Shown here piece by piece: positions 26,365 through 34,903 of a stretch of DNA of 39,810 nucleotides (positions are counted from its first letter, which is position 1; each line of letters starts with the position of its first letter). This stretch comes from Haloarculaceae archaeon H-GB1-1 (GTDB lineage: Archaea; Halobacteriota; Halobacteria; Halobacteriales; Haloarculaceae), in contig JARUKX010000035.1 of the NCBI GenBank assembly GCA_029688825.1, forward strand, positions 1-39,810. The letters run 5' to 3'. The notes beneath the pieces are model-generated. The model searched no databases. It was not told where the DNA came from and saw nothing but the letters and a program-made list of their open reading frames with translations. The translations under genes and the position numbers were made by a program.

Positions 26365-27306
26365 ATGGTCGCTACCGGTTCGCGCGGCTCGCTCGAGTCG
26401 CGGCGCATCGGGTACTTTCTCCTCGTGGCGTTCGGCGTCTCGTGGGCGACTGCCGCCGTCATCGCCGTGACGGGGGGCCTCGTCGACAGCCCGCCCGTCG
26501 TCTCGACGCCCGGCTTCTCGCTGACGGTGGCGGCCGTCCTGTTGCCGACGGCATACATGTTCGGCCCGGCCGTCGCGAACGCGGTCACGCGCTGGCTGAC
26601 CGACGAAGGCAGGGCGGCGCTCATGCTGGGGTTCGACCTGCGCAGGTCGCTGCGGTACTACCTGCTGGGCTGGCTCGCGCCGGCCGTGCTGACGCTGCTC
26701 GGCGCGGCGGTCTTCTTCGCGGCGTTCCCGCGGTACTTCGACCCCTCGATGGCGGCGTTCGCCGACCGCCTGGCGGGACAGGCCGGCCAGCGGGTCGACC
26801 CGGCACTCGTCGTCGCCGTCCAGCTGGTCGCGGCGCTGACGCTCGGGCCGGTGATCAACGCCCTGTTCGCGTTCGGCGAGGAGTTCGGCTGGCGGGGCTA
26901 CCTGCTTCCGAAGCTGCTCCCGCTCGGCGCGCGTCGGGCCGTGGTCGCCCACGGCCTCGTCTGGGGCGTCTGGCACTGGCCGCTCATCGCGATGGGCTAC
27001 GAGTACGGCTTCGGGTACCCCGGTGCGCCGTGGGCCGGCCCGCTCGTCTTCCTGGTCTTCACGGTGAGCGTCGGGACCGTCCTCGCGTGGCTGACCGTCG
27101 GGAGCGGGAGCGTCTGGCCGGCGACGCTCGCCCACGGCGCCGTCAACGCCGTCGCCGGCATCGGCGTCGCGTTCGTGCACGGGTCGCCGAATCCGCTGCT
27201 CGGACCGTTGCCCATCGGCCTCGTCGGCGGGCTGCCGTGGCTCGCTGTCGCGGTCGTCCTGCTCTGGCGCTGGCCGACGACCGGTGCGGTCACCACCCAG
27301 GATTAA
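26365..27306 (+). CDS. CPBP-family (CAAX protease-like) membrane protein
   Basis: A 313-residue protein with seven or eight hydrophobic segments. The three conserved motifs of the CPBP/Abi family are present: EEFGWRGYLLPKL (Glu-Glu...Arg), HGLVWGVWHWPL and LAHGAVNA, with His and Glu residues that form the intramembrane metal-dependent protease site. Relatives process CAAX proteins or bacteriocin-type substrates; in archaea the targets are unknown. The ATG at 26365 starts MVATGSRGS; a box agatatttt lies about 30 bases upstream. Confidence 0.88.
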   Translation: MVATGSRGSLESRRIGYFLLVAFGVSWATAAVIAVTGGLVDSPPVVSTPGFSLTVAAVLLPTAYMFGPAVANAVTRWLTDEGRAALMLGFDLRRSLRYYLLGWLAPAVLTLLGAAVFFAAFPRYFDPSMAAFADRLAGQAGQRVDPALVVAVQLVAALTLGPVINALFAFGEEFGWRGYLLPKLLPLGARRAVVAHGLVWGVWHWPLIAMGYEYGFGYPGAPWAGPLVFLVFTVSVGTVLAWLTVGSGSVWPATLAHGAVNAVAGIGVAFVHGSPNPLLGPLPIGLVGGLPWLAVAVVLLWRWPTTGAVTTQD

Positions 27307-27338
27307 GGACCCTCGTCTCGGTATGACGTAGCATAGCG

Positions 27339-30300
27339 ATGGCCGTCGACGACTCCGCCGGCGACGCCGGCGACGAGACCGCAGCGAGGAGTTGGGAATC
27401 GATACGCGAGGGTCCTGGCGGTGAGGACGTCGCCGAGTACGCCGCGCTCGCGAACGAGCTTCGGGAGGCGGTCGACGGCGAGGTTCGCTTCGACGAGTAC
27501 GCGCAGGTCCTCTACGCGACGGACGGGTCGATATACAGCGCCCGCCCCGCGGGGGTGGTCCTTCCCCGCGACGCCGAGGACGTGCAGGCGACCGTCCGCG
27601 TCGCTGCCAGCCACGACGTGCCGGTCCTCCCCCGCGGAGCCGGTACCTCGCTCGCCGGGCAGACCGTCGGCCCCGGCTGCGTCGTCGTCGACTGCTCGAA
27701 GTACATGGACGACGTCGTCGACGTCGACCCCGACGCGAAGCGGGCGACCGTCCAGCCCGGCGTGGTGCAGGACGATCTCGACGACCGCCTCGCCCAGCAC
27801 GGCCTCAAGTTCGCGCCCGACCCCGCATCGTCGAACCGGGCGACGGTCGGCGGCGGCATCGGCAACAACTCCACGGGCGCCCACTCGGTCCGGTACGGAA
27901 TCACCGACGCCTACACCGAGGAACTGCGGGTCGTCCTCGCCGACGGTTCCGTCATTCGCACGAGGGAAGTAGTGCTGGACAGCGACGAGTGGCAGGCCCT
28001 CGTGGGCAAGGACGACCTGGAGGCCGCCCTCTACCGGACCGTCCGCGAGGCCGTCGAGGCAAACGCCGACGAGATAGCGTCCCGGTATCCGGACCTGAAA
28101 CGTCGCGTCTCCGGGTACAACCTCGACAAGGTGATCTCCGAGACCGACGATGGCGAGCGGGCGATGAACCTCTCGACGCTGTTCGTCGGGGCGGAGGGGA
28201 CACTGGGCGTCGTCGTCGAGGCGACCCTCTCGCTGGTGACCGTCCCCGAGGAGACGGCCGTGGTGCTGTACGCCTACGACGACCTCGTGGACGCGATGGC
28301 CGCGGTCCCGGACGCGCTGGCGTTCGACGCGAGCGCGGTCGAACTCATGGACGCCGAGGTGTTCCGCCTCGCACGCGAGTCCAGCGAGTACAGCCAGTAC
28401 GTCTCGGCCATCCCGGACGGGACCGAGGCGGCGCTCATGCTGGAGTTCGACTCCGAACTGCACGACGACTTCGACGCGACCGTCGCGGCCGCGAACGCCC
28501 ACTTCCTCCGCGGCGAGGAAGTCGCGGACGGCGGGATCGAGGCTGCAACCGACGACGAGGCCAGCCTCGACGCCGGCGGCCGCGCCTTCGACGCGGTCGA
28601 AGCCGTCGACGAGACGGCGCAGGCGGACCTCTGGAAGCTCCGGAAGGCGGCGATTCCGCTGTTGATGTCCCTGGAAGGCGACCCGAAGCCGTACCCGTTC
28701 ATCGAGGACGCCAGCGTGCCGCCCGCGGAGCTGGCCGAGTACGTCCAGTCGTTTCGGGAGATACTGGCCGACCACGGCACCTCGGCGGCCTTCTTCGCGC
28801 ACGCCGGCGTCGGCACGCTGCACATCCGCCCCATCCTGAACCTCAAAGACGACGCCGGCGTCGAGACGATGCGGGCCATCACCGACGACGTGACCGACCT
28901 CGTCATGGAACATCACGGGTCGTTCTCCGGCGAGCACGGCGACGGCCTCGCACGGACCGAGTGGAATCCGAAGCTCTACGGCGAGACGCTGTGGGAGGCG
29001 TTCAAGGAGGTGAAGTCCGCGGCCGACCCCGAGTGGCGCATGAATCCCGGGAAGGTCGTCTACCGCGAGGATTCCGCCGACGTCGGGCCGGACTCCGACC
29101 GCGGCGTCGGCGCGGACATGCGCGAGCACCTCCGCTACGGCCCGGCGTACTCGTCGGTCGCGCCGACGACCGACCTCGACTTCGACGACGGCGGCGGATT
29201 CGCCCACCTCGTCGAACTCTGCAACGGCTGTGGCACGTGCCGACAGACCGGCTCGGAGACGATGTGTCCGACCTACCGCGCCACGCGCGACGAGACGGCC
29301 ACGACCCGGGGCCGGGCGAACATGCTCCGGGCGGCCATCAGCGGCGACCTCCCGGAGGAGGAACTGTACAGCGAGCGCTTCCAGCGGGAGGTGCTGGACC
29401 TCTGCATCGGCTGCAAGGGCTGTGCGAACGACTGCCCGACCGGGGTCGACCTCGCGAAGCTGAAAGCCGAGGTGAAACACCACTATCACGACCGCGAGGG
29501 GGTCACCCTCCGGGAGCGACTGTTCGCGAACGTCGACCGCGCCGCGGCGTGGGGCAGCCGACTCGCGCCGATGTCGAACTGGGCCGGAAAACTGCCCGGC
29601 GCGCGCTGGCTCATGGAGCGCGTCCTCGGTATCGCACCCGAGCGGTCGCTCCCCTCGTTCGCCGGTGAGTCCTTCGCGTCCTGGCTGACCGACCGCGGGG
29701 CGGCCGTCCCCGCCGGCGACGCCGACCGTCGCGTCCTCCTCTTTCCGGACACGTACACGAACTACGTCTCGCCCGAGATCGGTCGCGCCGCCGTCCGGAG
29801 CCTGGAGGCCGCGGGCGTCCACGTTCGACTCGCCGAGGACGTCGCACCGAGCGGGCGCGCGGCGTTCTCGATGGGATTGCTCGACCTCGCCCGCGAGCGA
29901 GCGCGACACAACGTCGACCGACTCGCACCGCGCGTCGCCGACGGGTGGGACGTCGTCACGCTCGAACCCGCCGACGCGGTCGCCGTCCAGGACGAGTACG
30001 CCGACCTGCTCGACGACGGTAGCGTGGCGACGCTCGCCGACGGGACCTACGAGGTCATGGAGTACCTCGACACGTTCCGGCTCGACGAGGCGATTCTCGG
30101 CGACGACGACCGCCCGTCACCCGAGGCGTCGCTGACCTACCACGGCCACTGCAACCAGAAGGCGCTCAAGCGCGACCACCACGCGGTCGGCGTCCTCAGG
30201 CGGCTGGGATACGAGGTCGACCCGCTCGACTCCGGCTGTTGTGGGATGGCCGGGTCGTTCGGCTACGAGCGCGAGCACTACTCGCTCAGCCGCGCTATCG

Positions 30301-30452
30301 GCGACATCCTGTTCGACGAGGTCGACGACAGTCCCGGCGAGACCGTCGTCGCCTCCGGCGCGTCCTGCCGGACCCAGTTGGGCGACGAGTACGGCGAGCG
30401 ACCACCCCACCCGATCGAGCAGGTGGCGGCGGTCGTCGCAGACAGGGAGTGA
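27339..30452 (+). CDS. Fused FAD-linked oxidase / Fe-S / CCG-domain 2-hydroxyacid dehydrogenase
   Basis: A 1037-residue protein joining three modules. The first, about 40-560, is a PCMH-type FAD domain (RGAGTSLAGQTVG, DPASSNRATVGGGIGNNSTG) with the FAD-oxidase C-terminal domain (AHAGVGTLHIRP, HHGSFSGEHGDG). The second, about 630-715, has two [4Fe-4S] motifs: CNGCGTC...CP and CIGCKGC...CP. The third has CCG repeats (GHCNQKAL, DSGCCGMAGSFGYE) that bind a further Fe-S cofactor. The order matches YdiJ/D-lactate and D-2-hydroxyacid dehydrogenases that feed quinones. The aminotransferase immediately downstream converts glyoxylate, so glycolate is a fair alternative to D-lactate. The start ATG at 27339 is 33 bases behind the CPBP gene. 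Confidence 0.85.
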   Translation: MAVDDSAGDAGDETAARSWESIREGPGGEDVAEYAALANELREAVDGEVRFDEYAQVLYATDGSIYSARPAGVVLPRDAEDVQATVRVAASHDVPVLPRGAGTSLAGQTVGPGCVVVDCSKYMDDVVDVDPDAKRATVQPGVVQDDLDDRLAQHGLKFAPDPASSNRATVGGGIGNNSTGAHSVRYGITDAYTEELRVVLADGSVIRTREVVLDSDEWQALVGKDDLEAALYRTVREAVEANADEIASRYPDLKRRVSGYNLDKVISETDDGERAMNLSTLFVGAEGTLGVVVEATLSLVTVPEETAVVLYAYDDLVDAMAAVPDALAFDASAVELMDAEVFRLARESSEYSQYVSAIPDGTEAALMLEFDSELHDDFDATVAAANAHFLRGEEVADGGIEAATDDEASLDAGGRAFDAVEAVDETAQADLWKLRKAAIPLLMSLEGDPKPYPFIEDASVPPAELAEYVQSFREILADHGTSAAFFAHAGVGTLHIRPILNLKDDAGVETMRAITDDVTDLVMEHHGSFSGEHGDGLARTEWNPKLYGETLWEAFKEVKSAADPEWRMNPGKVVYREDSADVGPDSDRGVGADMREHLRYGPAYSSVAPTTDLDFDDGGGFAHLVELCNGCGTCRQTGSETMCPTYRATRDETATTRGRANMLRAAISGDLPEEELYSERFQREVLDLCIGCKGCANDCPTGVDLAKLKAEVKHHYHDREGVTLRERLFANVDRAAAWGSRLAPMSNWAGKLPGARWLMERVLGIAPERSLPSFAGESFASWLTDRGAAVPAGDADRRVLLFPDTYTNYVSPEIGRAAVRSLEAAGVHVRLAEDVAPSGRAAFSMGLLDLARERARHNVDRLAPRVADGWDVVTLEPADAVAVQDEYADLLDDGSVATLADGTYEVMEYLDTFRLDEAILGDDDRPSPEASLTYHGHCNQKALKRDHHAVGVLRRLGYEVDPLDSGCCGMAGSFGYEREHYSLSRAIGDILFDEVDDSPGETVVASGASCRTQLGDEYGERPPHPIEQVAAVVADRE

Positions 30453-30494
30453 CCAGTAGGCTTTTCGAGACGGGCGTGACAGTTGGGACCAGAC

Positions 30495-31682
30495 ATGACG
30501 GACGCTCCCGACGTCGGCGAACTGACGCCGCCGAACCGAACGCTGATGGGTCCCGGACCGAGCGACGTGCATCCGCGCGTCCTGCGCGCGATGTCGACGC
30601 CGCTCGTCGGCCACCTCGACCCGTCGTTCATCGAGATCATGCAGGAGGTCCAGGACCTCATGCGGTACACCTTCCGCACCGACAACAAGTGGACCATCCC
30701 CGTCTCGGGCACCGGCTCTGCGTCGATGGAGGCCGCCATCGGCAACCTCGTCGAACCCGGCGACACGATGCTCGTCCCGACCAACGGCTACTTCGGCGGT
30801 CGGATGGCGTCGATGGCCCGCCGTGCCGGCGGCGAGGTCGTCGAAGTCGACGCACCCTGGGGCGAACCGCTCGACCCCGCGGACGTCGAGGACGCCTTCG
30901 AGACACACCAGCCCGACGTGTTCGGCTTCGTCCACGCCGAGACGTCCACGGGCGTGAAACAGCCGAACGTCCCAGAACTCACGGCCATCGCACACTCTCA
31001 CGACGCCTACGTCGTGGCCGACTGCGTCACCTCGCTCGGCGGCGTGGAACTCCGCGTCGACGACTGGGACGTCGACGTCGCCTACTCCGGGCCGCAGAAG
31101 TGTCTCTCCTGCCCGCCGGGGGCCAGCCCGCTCACGCTGAACGACCGCGCGATGGACAAGGTCCTCTCCCGGGAGACCGACCCCCGCTCGTGGTACCTCG
31201 ACCTCTCGCTGCTGGAAGGGTACTGGGGCGAGGAGCGCGCCTACCACCACACCGCGCCGATCACCAACGTCTACGCGATCCGCGAGGCGCTGCGACTCGT
31301 CGCCGAGGAGGGCATCGAGAATCGCTGGGCGCGCCACCTCGACGTCGCCCGCTCGCTGAAGGCGGGCGTCGAGGCGATGGGATTGGGGCTGAACCCCGAG
31401 CCGGACGCCTGGCTGCCGAGCCTGAACGCCGTGCGGGTCCCCGACGGCGTCGACGACGGTGCGGCCATCGACTACCTGCTCGAACACTACGACCTGGAGA
31501 TCGCCGGCGGACTCGGCGACCTCGCCGGCGACGTCTTCCGCATCGGCTGCATGGGCCACTCCGCCCGCGAGGCGAACGTCTGCTACCTCGTCCCGGCGCT
31601 GGGGGAGGCGCTGGAAGCCCAGGGAGCCGACGTCGACGTCGACGCGGGCCTCGCCGCGATGCGCGCCGAGATGGCTGAGTGA
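30495..31682 (+). CDS. Class V aminotransferase, alanine/serine-glyoxylate type
   Basis: A 395-residue PLP enzyme. NRTLMGPGPSDVHPRVL is the typical start of alanine-glyoxylate/serine-pyruvate transaminases; VSGTGSASMEAAIGN follows; ETSTGVKQP and VADCVTSLGG give the PLP Asp; the Schiff-base Lys is in SGPQKCLSCPPG; RIGCMGHSAREANV is near the end. It would convert glyoxylate plus an amino donor to glycine. The ATG at 30495 is taken; an ATG/GTG at 30483 would add four residues. It lies 42 bases behind the dehydrogenase gene and may share its transcript. Confidence 0.92.
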   Translation: MTDAPDVGELTPPNRTLMGPGPSDVHPRVLRAMSTPLVGHLDPSFIEIMQEVQDLMRYTFRTDNKWTIPVSGTGSASMEAAIGNLVEPGDTMLVPTNGYFGGRMASMARRAGGEVVEVDAPWGEPLDPADVEDAFETHQPDVFGFVHAETSTGVKQPNVPELTAIAHSHDAYVVADCVTSLGGVELRVDDWDVDVAYSGPQKCLSCPPGASPLTLNDRAMDKVLSRETDPRSWYLDLSLLEGYWGEERAYHHTAPITNVYAIREALRLVAEEGIENRWARHLDVARSLKAGVEAMGLGLNPEPDAWLPSLNAVRVPDGVDDGAAIDYLLEHYDLEIAGGLGDLAGDVFRIGCMGHSAREANVCYLVPALGEALEAQGADVDVDAGLAAMRAEMAE

Positions 31683-31754
31683 TCGGACCGCCGCCTGCGA
31701 AAAAAGTCCCACGCAAACGAAGGCAAAAGTCTGACCGGAAGCGAGTTCGAAAGG

Positions 31755-32255
31755 ATGGGTACCATGCCTGTCAGGCACCTCGACTGCTCACCGGTCGTAA
31801 CGGTCCCGGCGACAGCGCCCGTTCGTGAGGTCGTCGAGGAACTGAACGGCGACGACACCGACGCCGTCGTCGTCGTCGACGGTGCCGAACCCGTGGGCAT
31901 CGTCACCTTCGAGGACGTCGCGCTCGCGATTCCCCACCACGACGACGTGGCCTCGATGCCAGCCCGAGAGGTGATGACGCCAAACCCCGTGGTGCTTCCC
32001 GAGAGTGCCGACGCGATGGACCTCCCGCGCGTGGTCGACGACCACGACGTCGAGCAGGTACCGCTCGTCGACGCCGACGGGAACCTGACAGGCATCGTCG
32101 GCATGACGGAACTCGTCGCCTCCGTCAGCGAGGAGCTCCGAGCGGTCGGGGACGCCAGAGACGCGTACTCGCCCGACTATCTTGATACAGCGAGAGAATC
32201 CCGCCCTTCCCGCGAAGGACGAGTGTTCCGACTCTCAGTCGGAACCGAGGACTGA
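31755..32255 (+). CDS. CBS-domain pair protein with element-derived tail
   Basis: A 166-residue protein made of two CBS motifs: VVTVPATAPVREVVEEL...GIVTFEDVALAI and VMTPNPVVLPESADAMDLPRVV...GIVGMTELVAS. Such Bateman modules bind adenosyl nucleotides and act as energy sensors. The start may be the ATG at 31755 or at 31764. From about residue 142 (DYLDTARESRPSREGRVFRLSVGTED) the sequence is encoded by the left-end hairpins of the TnpB element, so the natural C-terminus was probably lost or altered on insertion. Confidence 0.85.
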   Translation: MGTMPVRHLDCSPVVTVPATAPVREVVEELNGDDTDAVVVVDGAEPVGIVTFEDVALAIPHHDDVASMPAREVMTPNPVVLPESADAMDLPRVVDDHDVEQVPLVDADGNLTGIVGMTELVASVSEELRAVGDARDAYSPDYLDTARESRPSREGRVFRLSVGTED

Positions 32256-32265
32256 GCAGGGCGGG
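32200..32265. repeat. Left-end hairpins of the TnpB element
   Basis: cccgccct (32200-32207) pairs with agggcggg (32258-32265). Inside is a perfect 9-bp hairpin, gttccgact/agtcggaac (32225-32245) with loop ctc. The structure resembles the subterminal hairpins recognised by TnpA in IS200/IS605 elements. It also encodes the tail of the CBS protein. Confidence 0.7.
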
Positions 32266-32380
32266 AGGGAATCGCGTAAGCTCCGTGCCACAATCTCCGT
32301 GACTGTTGCCTGACTGAATACCCAACGTAAGTATTTAGTGGGGTAAAAACGTACAAATTATTGTGCGAACGGAGATAGAT

Positions 32381-32506
32381 ATGGAGCGCGGTGGCGACCT
32401 GCACGAGCGGGTCAAAGAGTACGCTCGTGAGAATGGTATCCGCCATCCGCGTGCCTACCGCGAGCTAATCGAACAAGGGTTAGAGACGGATGGAAACAAC
32501 GACTAA
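32381..32506 (+). CDS. 41-residue helical ORF overlapping tnpB
   Basis: A short protein starting MERGGDLHERVKEYARENG and ending in LETDGNND. The region VKEYARENGIRHPRAYRELIEQGLE has the pattern of the two helices of an RHH/antitoxin domain (helix, turn, helix with Ala-x-x-x-Leu-Ile). The beta strand is missing or shortened. It overlaps the tnpB start by 17 bases in another frame, which indicates coupled translation. An AT-rich box (gtaaaaacgtacaaatta) lies 20-40 bases upstream. A role as tnpB repressor or accessory factor is inference. Confidence 0.6.
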   Translation: MERGGDLHERVKEYARENGIRHPRAYRELIEQGLETDGNND

Positions 32507-33821
32507 GACGCTCGAAGCCACGCTTGCCCCGCCGACAGCACACAAGGAGCGGAAACTGTGTGACCTGCTCGACACCTACCGAGCAGGACTTCACGAGGCG
32601 TTCGAGGCTGGGTGTGACACGATGAGCGCAACCAGCAACGTGGTGACGCCCTACGACCTGCCGTATCAGGCGAAGGCCGCCCTGTGTAACTACGTTCCAC
32701 AACTGCACGACACCTACGACACACAGGAGTTGGACGACAACCACCCGGTTCGGCTCACCAACCAGGCCGCCGAGTTTGACCACTCTCCGGCACGAGACCA
32801 CGAGTTTACGTGGTGGGCACCCCAACCCGGTCGCGGAACGAATTTCTGGATACCGCTTCGCATCAACCCCGAACAAGAGGGTCTGTGGCACGACCTCGTA
32901 CACGGGGACGCTTCGGCGGGACAACTCCGCCTCCAACGGAATCGTACATCGTGGACACTACACGTCACTGTCGAGTTTCCGGTCGAAGAACCCGACTACG
33001 CGACAGACGGCGACGACGTAACACACATCGGTCTGGATATTGGTGAAACCGCCCTGATAACGGGCTGTGCCCTCAAGGACGGTTCACCAACTGGCCCGTT
33101 CGTGTGTGACGGGAGCCGTGCGAAGCATCTCCGAAAAGAGATGCACACAACCCTGAAACGACTCCAAGAGCGTGACGCCGCCGAGTGGCGGATAGACGAG
33201 CGATTCGACCACTACCAGAACGCACTCACCGATATTGTCGAGAAGGCGTCTCGGCAGGCCGTGGAGTACGCCCGGCAATTCGAGAAGCCGGTTCTGGTGA
33301 TGGAGAATCTGACGTACATCCGCGAAGAATTGGACTACGGTGCGTACATGAACCGGCGACTCCATGCGTGGGCGTTCGCTCGGTTACAGAACCGCGTCGA
33401 GGACAAAGCGCGAGAGGCTGGTATCCCGGTCGAGTACGTCAGGCCGGAGTACACCAGCCAGATGTGTCACGAGTGCGGTCACATCGGGAACAGGGCCGCT
33501 CAAGCCACGTTCCGGTGTACCAACGACGAGTGCCACATCACGGCGTTTCAGGGCGATATAAACGGCGCAATCAACGTTGCACAACGGGCTGACCCGTGGG
33601 GAGAGAGCGTGCCGCTGAAACCGGCAGGCAATGACTCGCCTCGGGATGGGAGTGCCTGTGACAGCACCACGACCTCGTTCGAGACGGCGGAGCCGTCTCG
33701 TGATCACGAAAGACGCGGAGCGTCTTTCGAACGACACCGTGAGACGAGCGAGAACCACTCGCAAATGACTCTCTCGGCGTTCCACGGGTCGGAACCCTCT
33801 GCCAGCAACAGCAGCACTTAG
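32490..33821 (+). CDS. tnpB: TnpB (IS1341-type RNA-guided nuclease)
   Basis: A 443-residue protein. The wedge-like N-terminal domain is at 1-170. The RuvC catalytic residues are Asp183 in GLDIGETA, Glu272 in LVMENLTY and Asp356 in FQGDINGAINVA. The zinc finger uses Cys326, Cys329, Cys343 and Cys348 (CHECG...CTNDEC). All active-site residues are intact, so an active nuclease is expected. The C-terminal tail from about 370 is polar and overlaps DNA that can form two perfect hairpins, consistent with an overlapping RNA at the 3' end; such sense overlapping transcripts were reported for tnpB genes in Halobacterium. Coupled to the small upstream ORF. Confidence 0.93.
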   Translation: METTTKTLEATLAPPTAHKERKLCDLLDTYRAGLHEAFEAGCDTMSATSNVVTPYDLPYQAKAALCNYVPQLHDTYDTQELDDNHPVRLTNQAAEFDHSPARDHEFTWWAPQPGRGTNFWIPLRINPEQEGLWHDLVHGDASAGQLRLQRNRTSWTLHVTVEFPVEEPDYATDGDDVTHIGLDIGETALITGCALKDGSPTGPFVCDGSRAKHLRKEMHTTLKRLQERDAAEWRIDERFDHYQNALTDIVEKASRQAVEYARQFEKPVLVMENLTYIREELDYGAYMNRRLHAWAFARLQNRVEDKAREAGIPVEYVRPEYTSQMCHECGHIGNRAAQATFRCTNDECHITAFQGDINGAINVAQRADPWGESVPLKPAGNDSPRDGSACDSTTTSFETAEPSRDHERRGASFERHRETSENHSQMTLSAFHGSEPSASNSST

Positions 33822-33960
33822 CTGGTATTCCCCATGCGTGGGAAGCCGCGCCGTCGCCGGGCGAAGCCCGGCTGCCTGAGGGATCTTCGATCCCTCTCCG
33901 TTCACGGCGCGGAGGATGTCACCGCTGGTAGGGTGACCAGGCAGTCGGTGCCGCGCTGTC
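33680..33960 (+). ncRNA. Probable omega RNA (guide scaffold) of TnpB
   Basis: Two perfect hairpins lie inside the end of tnpB: 33680-33700 (9 bp, loop gga) and 33707-33729 (10 bp, loop gga). Beyond the stop, a closing stem 33846-33854/33904-33912 (9 bp) encloses two hairpins, 33856-33872 (7 bp, loop gaa) and 33878-33896 (8 bp, loop ttc). A fourth hairpin is 33918-33937 (6 bp, 8-base loop). The linker tgcct (33873-33877) can pair with aggca (33939-33943), giving a pseudoknot. This is the architecture of TnpB reRNA/omega RNA, with the guide expected just beyond about 33950. Ends are approximate. Confidence 0.7.
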
Positions 33961-34003
33961 CCGACCGGACCGTCCCCGTCGAGGTCACGACGGTAACGCG
34001 AGG

Positions 34004-34903
34004 TCACTTCTCGAGTGCTCGATGAGGCGCGATATGTGGGCCGGTCGGACTGTCAGCGTCGACGCGAGCGTCTACGCGAAACACGTCGGCGAGCAGGTCC
34101 TCGGTCACGACGTCCTTCGGCGGCCCCCAATCGTACAACTCGCCGTCCTTCATGGCGATGAGGTTGTCCGCGAACCGCGCCGCCTGGCCGATATCGTGGA
34201 GCACGATGCCGACTGTGACGCCCTCCTCGCGGTTGAGCGACCGAACGACCTCCATGACCCGAATCTGATGGTGGAGGTCGAGGAACGTCGTCGGCTCGTC
34301 GAGCAATAGCAGGTCGGTGTCCTGTGCGAGTACCATCGCGATCCACACGAGTTGCTTCTGCCCGCCGCTGAGATTGCCCATCTGCGTGTCGCGGAGCTGG
34401 TCGACGCCCGCCAGCTCGATGGCACGGTCGACGGCCTCGTGATCGGCGTCAGTGTGCGAGTCGAAGAAGCCCTGATACGGGTACCGACCGTGATAGACGA
34501 GGTCTTCGACGGTGAGACTTTCCGGGGACTCGTTCTCCTGAGAGAGCAACCCGAGCTTCCGAGCGAGCGGCTTCGTCTCGAGCGTCTGGACGTCCTCGCC
34601 GTCGAGTAGAATCCGACCCTCCGATGGCGAGTGTTGGTTCGCCATCGCTTTCAGGAGCGTACTCTTCCCGCTCCCGTTCGGCCCCACGAGCGCGGTGACC
34701 TCACCCGGCGGGAGAACGACGGTCTCACACTCGACCACGGGCTCGTCCGTGGTCGGATACCCGATCTCCAGGTCGTCACCGACGAGTTCGCTTGCGTCGT
34801 CCGTCGCTGTGGCCTCGTCGTGGTCGCCGTTCGTTCGAGCGTCCGCACTGGATTCGTCGGCCGTGGGCGAGACCGACGGCTGCCCAGACGAGTTCTCGGT
34901 CAT
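34004..34903 (-). CDS. Iron/siderophore-type ABC transporter ATPase (FecE/BtuD-like)
   Basis: A 299-residue ABC ATPase. Walker A is GPNGSGKST, the Q-loop lies in LLSQENESPE, the signature is LSGGQKQ, Walker B is LLLLDEPT and the H-loop is VLHDIGQ. It begins with about 55 acidic, disordered residues (MTENSSGQPSVSPTADES), which is unusual for the family. The start ATG at 34903 overlaps the permease stop by one base; a longer upstream frame inside the permease gene was rejected. Close to FecE, FhuC and BtuD; the DtxR-like operator favours iron over cobalamin. Confidence 0.9.
   Translation of the reverse strand: MTENSSGQPSVSPTADESSADARTNGDHDEATATDDASELVGDDLEIGYPTTDEPVVECETVVLPPGEVTALVGPNGSGKSTLLKAMANQHSPSEGRILLDGEDVQTLETKPLARKLGLLSQENESPESLTVEDLVYHGRYPYQGFFDSHTDADHEAVDRAIELAGVDQLRDTQMGNLSGGQKQLVWIAMVLAQDTDLLLLDEPTTFLDLHHQIRVMEVVRSLNREEGVTVGIVLHDIGQAARFADNLIAMKDGELYDWGPPKDVVTEDLLADVFRVDARVDADSPTGPHIAPHRALEK

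Larger units (their letters stand above)
32200..33944 (+). mobile_element. IS1341-type TnpB element (no TnpA)
   Basis: The element runs from left-end hairpins (32200-32265) through a small ORF and tnpB to a folded right end (33846-33944). It has no TnpA transposase, so it can move only with help from another IS200/IS605 element, while its TnpB and guide RNA can act as a nuclease. The exact ends cannot be fixed without an empty-site comparison; the limits given are the outermost structures seen. It sits between the CBS gene and the 3' end of the ABC ATPase gene. Confidence 0.8.

Noticed and set aside
27303-29909. Very long open frame on the minus strand opposite the dehydrogenase gene
   Set aside because: High GC removes stop codons in shadow frames. 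The plus-strand protein has clear FAD and Fe-S motifs, while the opposite frame has none. The same applies to other long frames opposite real genes, such as 25068-26624 and 19154-20458.
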